Origin: Monoraphidium neglectum
Lineage: Eukaryota; Chlorophyta; Chlorophyceae; Sphaeropleales; Selenastraceae
Length of the DNA stretch: 26,767 nt
Assembly (NCBI RefSeq): GCF_000611645.1
Contig: NW_014013332.1
Location: forward strand, 1 to 26,767
Direction: 5' to 3'
In this document: one piece after another, positions 19,926 through 26,767 of the stretch
How the letters are laid out: every line of letters begins with the position of its first letter
Numbering within the stretch: position 1 is the stretch's first letter
The notes under the pieces: model-generated
What the model was told of the DNA's origin: nothing
Database searches by the model: none
Seen by the model: the letters and a program-made list of their open reading frames with translations, nothing else
Made by a program: the position numbers and the translations under genes

Positions 19926-20449
19926 ATGCCTGTACCAAAACCAAAAGCCGGGGGCAGCGTATCCATGCCATGGCAGCTTTCCTCGCTGCCGGAAACAGCG
20001 ACGTGCATGGTGCCATCGCAGCAGGCGCGCGCTGCGCTTGCCACTGAGCTGGAAGCGGCAGTGCAGCGCAAGGCCCTGTTCAAGGAGTTTCTAGCGCGGC
20101 ACGAGGCAAGCTGCGCACTGATGTAGTCTCGGCGAGAATAAGTGTGCTGTGGGTGGTGGTTCGCTTATGGTATGTGCCGATCATGCGGCTTCCCACCAAG
20201 CGTGCAGGGTAGCCGTGTCGTGCAGCATAGCATGCACATCAGCTCATATGCGCATGCGCTGCGCAGGTGATGGAGGCTGTCAATGAGGCTGTGTTGGCAT
20301 TGTTTCGCTGTGACAAGCTTCCAGAGGATCCGCTGGCCGTCCTGGGAAGGCATCTACTGGATGCGTCAGAGCGGCGGAGGGGCAACAGCGGGTGCAGCGT
20401 TGGCGAGACCAGCGCCGAGGCGGCTAAGGGGCCAGGAGGTGGACAATGA
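19926..20449 (+). CDS. MYCBP: MYCBP/AMY-1 family protein (FAP174-like)
   Basis: Two exons, 19926-20105 and 20267-20449 (TGA), give 120 residues; the human protein has 103. The conserved core spans the junction: AAVQRKALFKEFLARHE joined to VMEAVNEAVLALFRCDKLPED and then PLAVLGRHLLDAS. From my knowledge of the family this aligns without a gap to the first 60 residues of AMY-1 (KREQFRRYL..., LTKVLVALYEEPEKP, LDFLKHHLG). Family members are small helical proteins that bind c-Myc in animals and A-kinase anchoring proteins. The Chlamydomonas homologue FAP174 is in the ciliary central pair. The coiled-coil tail of animal AMY-1 is replaced here by a Ser/Gly-rich end. The intron is GC-AG. The start is uncertain: 19926 is the first ATG of the frame (MPVPKPKAGG), but nearer ATGs (at 19962 and 20007) and an unseen upstream exon are possible. 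Confidence 0.72.
20106..20266 (+). other. GC-AG intron in the MYCBP-like gene
   Basis: The exon ends CACGAG, followed by GCAAGC. The acceptor is TGCGCAG at 20260-20266. Joining here in phase 0 gives LARHE-VMEAVNEA, which matches the family without insertion or deletion. The nearest GT donor (GAT/GTAGTC, 20122) is out of phase. Confidence 0.75.
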
Positions 20450-21176
20450 CCTGCATCGCGTCAGGCAAATGCATCGCGCGGCATGCCTTAAAGCATGCGA
20501 ATTGCAAATAACGTTGAACTCTTCTCAGTGATACACACGCTGCAGGCGGCTGTGGCAGATGGGAGCCAAGCTGGTGAGCTCAGCTGCCGAGGTCGATGTC
20601 ACAGGGGGACAAATTGCCTACGGCCAGCTGTCCTGACGTAATTGCAAAAAAAGGAAGGGAGGGAGAAAACAGCGACAGATGGGGCTCAACTATCATGAAA
20701 TGGGGGAACAACGGCGGATCGCCGCTTCGTGTTGCGCACTCGATTGAGCAGCAGGTGCCACCGCAACCGGCGCGCGTGTTTCCGCCTTGGTGGTGGCAGC
20801 ACACCGTCTCGTTGGCACACCGCTGGTACGAACAAAATTGGCATCCAACTTCGGTGTCGTACGGACGGATCCCATAGCCAAACTCATAATCACGGCGCAA
20901 GAATTGATCTTGCCCCACTTTCATGCTTGGCCCATCTGATATAGATCTTTGAGAGCTAGCGGGTATCTCCAGCTGTGGTGAGCTAAAGGCCGCACGGCCC
21001 TCCACGATCAGTTCAGCTGGGTAGTTCCCGACTGGCTTGACCAGGTGCCTCTCCGTGGGACGCAGACGCAGCTGCGGGAGGTAGCCGGTAGTGACATCGT
21101 GCGTTGTGAGAATCTTTGAGGACGGCCACAGGGGCACTGGCGGGGACGCCGGCGTGTACGGCGCACGTGCGGCACG
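20450..21176. other. Intergenic region upstream of the ERV46 gene
   Basis: It holds the 3' flank of the MYCBP-like gene and the promoter and leader of the ERV46 gene. A weak TATA-like GATATAGATC is at about 20938-20947. Open frames on both strands have no motif and I treat them as chance. No RNA gene or repeat was recognised. Confidence 0.4.
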
Positions 21177-24090
21177 ATGGCGGGAGGCAAGGCGCCGCAA
21201 GGAGCGCTGGGCGCCCTGCGCGCTCTGGATATGTTCCCTAAGGTATGTACAGCAACAGTGGTGTATGTGCTGGTTTGGGTGCAATTACGAAGTACAGAGC
21301 GAATCAGGCGGGGAGGGGGGGAGACATGCTCGAGCGAGCCACGCTGCAACATGTCCTCAGTGGTGCAGGGTGGCGAACTGCAGTGGCTTCACTCCCAGCT
21401 TCGCCTGCATGCTGTGGTTGGATGGCGTGCCTGCCCCACAGGTGAACGAAGATTTCTTTCAGAAAACCACATCTGGTGGCGTCATCACGGTGGTGGCCTA
21501 CTCGTTCATGATGCTGCTGTTCCTCACAGAGACGCGTGAGTCAGGCCCCGCATCTGACCTGGCGGTTGGCCGTGAACCATTGACCTCCAGCACAGCCCAC
21601 CTTCCTAGTACGCTGACATGGTAGTGATCCTGGACATTGCTGATACCTTGCAGGGCTGTACCTCGCCACCCACACTACCCACGAGCTGGTGGTGGATTCT
21701 TCCAGAGGGGAGACAATCAGTATCGATGTGAGCGGTGGCGCCGTGGAGCACAGGGTGGCGGCTGCTGGCGCAAACACATGCCTGAGTGTTGGCACGGCTG
21801 TTGCAGCACTTCCGTGCAAAACTTCTCATGGTTGATGCTGGCATTGGTGTGTGGTATGCTGTGGGAGTGTGGCCGCCGCACCCCCAGCCACACTGTGCAC
21901 AACCATGTGCGCGCCCCGTCCCCAACCGGCCTGGACAGGTCGACGTGACGTTCCCCCGCATGCCTTGTGCATGGCTGAGTCTGGATGCCATGGACGTGTC
22001 GGGGGAGATGCACCTGGACGTGGTGAGGGCCGCGCAAGCGGCGTTGGGCAAGGGGACGCGTGGGAGGGGGGGGGTGGCTGAGGCCCGGCACGAGGCGGCC
22101 GGTCAAGTTGACCCGCCAGGCAGGTTGCCAGCCAGAAATTGAAGGTTGCGGCAGCTCACTAGGCAATCAAGCAGGACCTCTGAAGCTTCAAACAAAACAA
22201 AACGTCAGAGGGCTGTAGTCATTGGTGCAGGCTATGTTTGCCCTCAACTCGAGCGGCCAGTGCGCCCCACTCCAAAACCATCGTCCTGGCCACCGCCCCC
22301 TCTTCCCAGGAGCATGACGTCTACAAGCAGCGCCTGTCAAAGGCAGGGGTGCCCGTGTCGGACGCGGAGCGCCACGTGTTGGCGCCTTCCGCAGTGGCAC
22401 CCCTCAACGACACCAACGGCACGGTGGCGTGCGGCACCTGCTACGGCGCAGAAGACAAAGACCACCCCTGCTGCAACACCTGCGATGACGTGCGACGGGG
22501 CTGGTGTGGGGGGATTCGGGGGCTGCAGCGAGAATCACAGCCAAAGGGTTCCCACCACTGACTGCACAACGAGTACATATCCACTCACAGTTAAGAGTCG
22601 CCCCAGGCATGCTGCGCATGCAGTGCGCGCGCCCCCAGCTTGCCCCCTCATCACGCCCCACCAGGTGCGCGAGGCGTACCAGCGCAAGGGCTGGGTGATG
22701 CTCAAGCTGGCTGACGTGACGCAGTGCGCCCACGACGGCTACCTGGAGGCCATCAAGGCTCAGGAGGGCGAGGGCTGCCGCATGTGGGGCCGCCTGGACG
22801 TGAACAAGGTGGCGGGCAATTTCCACTTTGCTGCCGGACGCAGCTTCCAGCAGGGCAGCGTGCACATCCATGACATGGCGCCGTTTGCCGACAAGACCCT
22901 GGACTTTACCCACACCGTCAAGCGACTCAGCTTTGGGCCGCAGTACCCCGGCATGCGCAACCCGCTGGACGGCGCGGCGTCTGTCACCCCCCCGCCGGAC
23001 GTGTCCAAGGGGCGGCTGATCGGGGGCAGCAAGCTGGCCACGCCTGAGGCTAAGGCTGCACAGGCTGCGGGGAATGGCCCGAAGACGGGCATGTACCAAT
23101 ACTTCCTCAAGGTGGGCCGGGACCGGGGGCTGGGGATAGTTTAGTGGGGCCGGTGGTGAAAGTGCGGAGGACAGAGAGAGTGTGTGTATGTGTATGTGTA
23201 TGAGTGTATGTGTGAGAAAGAGAGAAGGTCAAAGAAAGGCCGCTGTGCGCCCTACCCAAAAGCTGCGTGTCCTGGGAGTCAGGGGGGCTGCAGCCGCCTG
23301 CGGCTTCACCACCAGACGATCCACATCTGTCAAGTGTCCCTTGCACACTCCGCTCCAACCCCTGCTGCCTCCAGGTAGTGCCCACTGTGTACGTCGATTC
23401 CTCAAACAAGACTCTCGTCTCAAACCAGTACAGCGTCACAGGTAAGGGAACAGTCTGAGAGCCTGGCCCCTGGGTTGTGGCTGCATGTGTTTCCTCGCAA
23501 GGCAGTCAGATTGCCTGCTGCCTTGTGCGCGGCTCCTGCCCAAACGCAATCTCGCTGCCTTCATACGCCTTTTCGGCACATCCAGAGCACTTCCGCGAGA
23601 ACGGCGCCACTGCCAGCGGGCCCGCCTCCGGCCGCACCCTGCCGGGTGTATTCTTCTTCTACGATTTGTCCCCCATCAAGGTAGGTGCCAACATGCTTGC
23701 ACGCGTATGGTGCACAACTGCAACACCAGGCTTAGCAACCTGCCAGCGCAGCAATCTGCCTCCGGTGTCCATGCCAGGGTGCTGCACGCGTGCGGGCGGG
23801 CAAGCCCAGTCACACATCGCCACTGGATTGCAACATGGGTTGTCCACAGCGCCTTTGTGTGCTGAGATTTGCTGCACCTCATGACGTCCACAAGCACACC
23901 CCTCGCTTCTCCCTTGGCTGCCCCCCAAAAGGTCCACATCCGGCAGCAGCGTTCGTCCTTCTTGCACTACTTGACAAACCTCTGTGCCATTGTGGGCGGA
24001 GTGTTTGCTGTCAGCGGACTGCTGGACGGCGCGGTGCACCATGGAGAGCGCATCATCCGCAAGAAGATCGCCATGGGCAAGTACACTTGA
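21177..24090 (+). CDS. ERV46: ERV46/ERGIC3, ER-Golgi vesicle cargo receptor
   Basis: Nine exons, all GT-AG and in phase: 21177-21242, 21442-21535, 21654-21727, 21939-22022, 22310-22489, 22665-23111, 23375-23441, 23586-23680 and 23932-24090 (TGA), giving 421 residues. ATG 21177 starts MAGGKAPQGALGALRALDMFPK, the short cytosolic N terminus of the family. Membrane segment 1 is about residues 34-51 (GGVITVVAYSFMMLLFL). The lumenal domain has VTFPRMPCAWLSLDAMDVSG and the Cys cluster CGTC...CCNTC (Cys 147, 150, 160, 161, 164). It also has NKVAGNFHFAAGRSFQQ and LPGVFFFYDLSPIKV. Membrane segment 2 is about 380-403 (HYLTNLCAIVGGVFAVSGLL), followed by the basic tail KKIAMGKYT. Erv46 forms a complex with Erv41 that cycles between ER and Golgi in COPII/COPI vesicles and retrieves escaped ER proteins. 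The protein is longer than the human one (383) mainly because of an insertion at about 269-307. Very confident. Confidence 0.95.
23180..23220 (+). repeat. GT-rich microsatellite in an ERV46 intron
   Basis: An imperfect GTGTGTATGTGTATGTGTAT run within the sixth intron (23112-23374) is followed by a purine-rich GAGAAAGAGAG tract. It starts about 70 bases after the donor. Confidence 0.85.
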
Positions 24091-25985
24091 GGCACAGCGT
24101 GCAACAGCGCACGCTGAGTGGATGCAGCCGGTCACAACCCGTGATGTTGGCACGCTGTTGCCAGCCCTTTCACACAAAAAGGGACTCTAGCTATGCCTGC
24201 TCATGTTTGACCTGCAACAAGCTGCACTGCAGCTCGGGTCAATGCGTGGGCCTTATTATGCAGCTGCAGCATGACGTGTTGACAATGGCGCGAGCAGTAC
24301 GGAGTGACACAAGGTATGCTGCCCTGATGTCAATTGAGTCGCTCACGGCGCGTGGCGTCAGGGCGTCGCACACCGCTGCTGTTACCGTTTCTGGGCTCGA
24401 AAGTCCTCATTTCCTGTTTCTATTGTTATGCGTGTGCACCCCTGCACTGAACTCCCCTGTCGCCCCACAAATTGCGGTGCCCTCTTCTTGCATGCGCGCT
24501 AGGGGTTTATCAGGCCCCTGACACACTTTGATGTAACAGGGCAAGCCTTGCAAACTTTTGTGGCAGGCGTGCCCGTCGCCCCCAAACTGGTGTGGGCGTG
24601 CGCACGCCTCTTGAGAGCCATGCCGTAGAAGGGCGTTCATGTTCAGTCAAACACAAAGTGAACGGCTCGTGAGGTTGAAGACGCGCAGTTCCTCAGCTGG
24701 TCAGTCAGTCAGTGGATGGCCATACTGTTACACCACCACACGTGTCGCTTACGGTGCATCGCCAAATTCGAAACGGCAAAAAGAATGCTGGCAAGAGTGC
24801 ACAGCCATAGAGGTTCTCGGCGTGTCTAGAAGGCTGGAAGTCAGAAAGCAGGGCCGCATCGTCGCACGCGGTCCTTCGGCACCCAGGGGTCACAATACGC
24901 AAGTGCCTACTAAGATTATGCCCACGGCAATGACAACGAATCCGAGCCCAAATCGTACACATGCGCATGTGTTGGCGGTGCATCCTGGGCTTGCCATATG
25001 CATGAACCGGCTGTGCGGGACAGGGGGGACGCCGTGGTGTGGGGCTGCGCGTAGCGCGCAGGTGCAAAATGAAGCGTGCGGTGCACACAATTGTAAGGTA
25101 AGGGGCATGGTAGCCTGCGCAGAGGAGGGCTGCAGTCTCGCCACATAGGGGCGAGCAGTTGACCAGTGGCAACCCTACCCCCGCAGCGTGGGCGATCGCG
25201 GGCGCTGAAAGTGCAAAAGGCAGCAGACTGCATACATCACCCCAGCGCACGTAGCATCCGCACTACGCCTCATTTAATTCCCCCCCAGCCCCCTCCTAAG
25301 GTGCGACCGCCATGCGCGCGAATGCGTGGCGGTTGAGAGCAGCCGCGGTAGCGTGGTGCTCCCGGCGTCCTTGCGTTGTTCTTGCACATTGCCCCGGGTC
25401 CTGCTGGTGCTAGGAGTTGCAAAACACTTGTTGTCAAAATCTCCTGGCTGTTCCTGGCGCCAGCCAACAGGGGCGGCAAGGACCGACGAAGTGGGTATGG
25501 GTGGATCGCCCCCAACCGGTGGGGAAAAAATGGGGCCGGGTACCGTGTGGGTGCCGCATGGGCGAGCACCTAACTATCTGGCGCCCGAGCACTCTTAAGT
25601 AGTTGGTGCGACGCCACGCCTTCAAGCACAGACCAATGTGTGGGCGCACACTTTTGTGCGCGTGTAAGCTGTATGCATATGTGGGGGTTGCAGGTGCGTC
25701 GGTATGCGGGGAGGCGCGTGTACAGTGCGTGCTGTAAGCCTCTGGCCTCGCAGGCGGCTGGGACAGCAGCGCTACTCAGCAGCGCAATACACGTGAATAG
25801 GTAGAGTTTCAAGAGCTGGAAAGGGACTAACCTTGAGCCTAAACCCCCCGTAAAAAACCCATGCGACTCTCCCCTCTTGCCTAATAGTTGACCTATTGTG
25901 CGCCCTGTTCCCTACGCGGTGGCCGGGGGCTGCCCAGGGGTGGCGGGCAACCTGGGACCGTGCTCCCCACACAGCCTGGCGAAAG
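24091..25985. other. Intergenic region between convergent genes, no confident gene
   Basis: It lies between the stops of the ERV46 gene (+) and the proline-rich gene (-), so it should contain both 3' untranslated regions. A TGTAA at 24532-24536 is 442 bases after the ERV46 stop and is a plausible polyadenylation signal. A short GTCA tetranucleotide run is near 24700-24715. Open frames up to about 180 codons occur on both strands around 24640-25250 but have no recognisable motif. Confidence 0.5.
24532..24536 (+). terminator. Possible polyadenylation signal (TGTAA) of the ERV46 gene
   Basis: TGTAA is the usual green-algal polyadenylation signal. This is the first copy I see on the + strand after the ERV46 stop, 442 bases downstream. 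A five-base motif can occur by chance, and several other genes in the window have no nearby copy. Confidence 0.3.
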
Positions 25986-26767
25986 TCAGTTGAGCTCCGA
26001 GTACCACTCGTGAGGGATGCCAAACTGGAAGGCTCCCGTCCACTGGAAGTCTTCGCTGCAGTCAGAGTAAGCGCGTGCAGCGCCTGCACCCGCAGCGCAG
26101 ACTGGCAGCGGCCCAGCCGCCCCCGAGCTGGCTGCTGCGCTCGTGGAGGTGGGCGTGCCTGGTGGCGCCACCGCCAAGCCTTGGCGCCCTACGGCTTTGC
26201 GAAGCGCCGGCGACCCTGGCGCTGCCTGATGCGGCAGCTTCTGGGTTGCCTGGTGCTGCCGCATCAGCCCCGGCGGCCCGTGTGCCCCATGCGCCGCGTC
26301 GCACGCGGGCATGCTGTCGACCAGTGACGCCTGCCGCCTGGCGGGTGCCAGCAGGCCCAGCTCACACGCCGCAGGTCCTGCTGCCCTGCCCAGCGCTGCC
26401 CCCTCTAAGGAGACACTGCTGCACACGGGCGTGCAGCTGTCTGGCGGCTGCACCTGACCGTGGAGCAGCGGCTGCTTCAGCTGTGCACCACACTCTGACG
26501 GCTGTCGAGGCGGCGGCGGCGGCGGCGGCGGCTGCGGCCGCGGAGCCAGCGCACCAGCGGCGCCCGCCGTGCGCATGGGGGGTGGCGGCGGCGGGGGCGG
26601 GTGCACCCCACCTCCTGAGAGGAAGGGGCCGGGCGGCGGCACATACGGCAGAACCACTGCCGGCCGCATGCCGCCCAATGGCTGCATCCCACAGGCCGCC
26701 ACCCCTGCTGGGCCCAGAACCGCCGGCTGCGGGCCCTGCTGCTGGCGGGCGCCGCGTCCCCCTGGCG
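25986..26767 (-). CDS. Proline-rich protein, C-terminal part (5' end outside window)
   Basis: The - strand frame is open from the window edge to the stop at 25986-25988. About 260 residues are visible, and no start or acceptor is needed inside the window. The visible part begins with a Gln/Gly/Pro stretch (QQQGPQPAVLGPAG), then MRPAVVLPYVPPPGPF. Two runs of eight prolines, written as GGC/GGG repeats on the + strand, lie at about 26509-26535 and 26577-26604. A Cys/Ala/Gly-rich middle follows. The C terminus changes character: YSDCSEDFQWTGAFQFGIPH and then EWYSELN, rich in aromatic and acidic residues and probably the functional end. No family recognised. Proline runs suit a protein-interaction or actin/SH3-type linker, but this is a guess. 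Confidence 0.55.
   Translation of the reverse strand, partial: PGGRGARQQQGPQPAVLGPAGVAACGMQPLGGMRPAVVLPYVPPPGPFLSGGGVHPPPPPPPPMRTAGAAGALAPRPQPPPPPPPPRQPSECGAQLKQPLLHGQVQPPDSCTPVCSSVSLEGAALGRAAGPAACELGLLAPARRQASLVDSMPACDAAHGAHGPPGLMRQHQATQKLPHQAAPGSPALRKAVGRQGLAVAPPGTPTSTSAAASSGAAGPLPVCAAGAGAARAYSDCSEDFQWTGAFQFGIPHEWYSELN

Noticed and set aside
20580..21284. 234-codon - strand frame upstream of ERV46
   Set aside because: It runs across the ERV46 start, has no protein-like pattern and is better explained as a chance frame in promoter sequence.
24639..25250. Overlapping frames of about 170-180 codons on both strands
   Set aside because: Neither has a motif or codon bias distinguishing it from the other, and both lie between convergent gene ends.
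1..26767. CRISPR arrays, prokaryotic operons, insertion sequences or rRNA/tRNA genes
   Set aside because: Nothing matching was seen. The introns and eukaryotic families show this is nuclear DNA, and the tandem repeats are microsatellites or coding repeats without spacer structure.

Overview
This window looks like nuclear DNA of a green alga (Chlorophyta). It is GC-rich, and its genes are cut by many short introns of roughly 100-460 bases, mostly GT-AG with GTGAG- or GTAAG-type donors. It has long CAG/CTG and CA microsatellites, and the best-recognised protein families are purely eukaryotic (ERV46/ERGIC3, MYCBP/AMY-1, UDP-glycosyltransferase). I cannot name the species. All exon models come from hand translation, checking reading-frame phase at each splice junction. 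No transcript data were used. Layout, left to right: (1) 23-1130, + strand: the 3' end of a UDP-glycosyltransferase gene, four exons, the last intron apparently GC-AG. (2) 1131-2987: no confident gene. (3) 6978-2988, - strand: a very Gln/Ala-rich, unrecognised protein, probably two exons. (4) 6979-8224: intergenic DNA between divergently transcribed genes, with a TATA-like box at 7986. (5) 8225-12202, + strand: a polyglutamine plus coiled-coil protein, four exons. (6) 12203-12952: intergenic DNA holding a two-copy repeat; the first copy overlaps the stop codon of the previous gene. (7) 12953-18477, + strand: a seven-exon gene for a 1425-residue secreted protein built from four divergent modules, the most distinctive gene here. 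(8) 18478-19925: mostly unexplained, with a coding-like - strand open frame (19403-18761) of unknown origin. (9) 19926-20449, + strand: a MYCBP/AMY-1 family protein (called FAP174 in the Chlamydomonas flagellum) with a second GC-AG intron. (10) 21177-24090, + strand: a complete nine-exon ERV46/ERGIC3 gene. (11) 24091-25985: no confident gene. (12) 26767-25986, - strand: the 3' end of a proline-rich protein cut by the window edge. The genes do not form a pathway. They are independent eukaryotic genes: a glycosyltransferase, two low-complexity (possibly regulatory or scaffold) proteins, an extracellular protein, a probable ciliary/AKAP-adaptor protein and an ER-Golgi cargo receptor. The secreted protein would pass through the early secretory pathway in which ERV46 acts, but nothing in the sequence ties the two beyond proximity.
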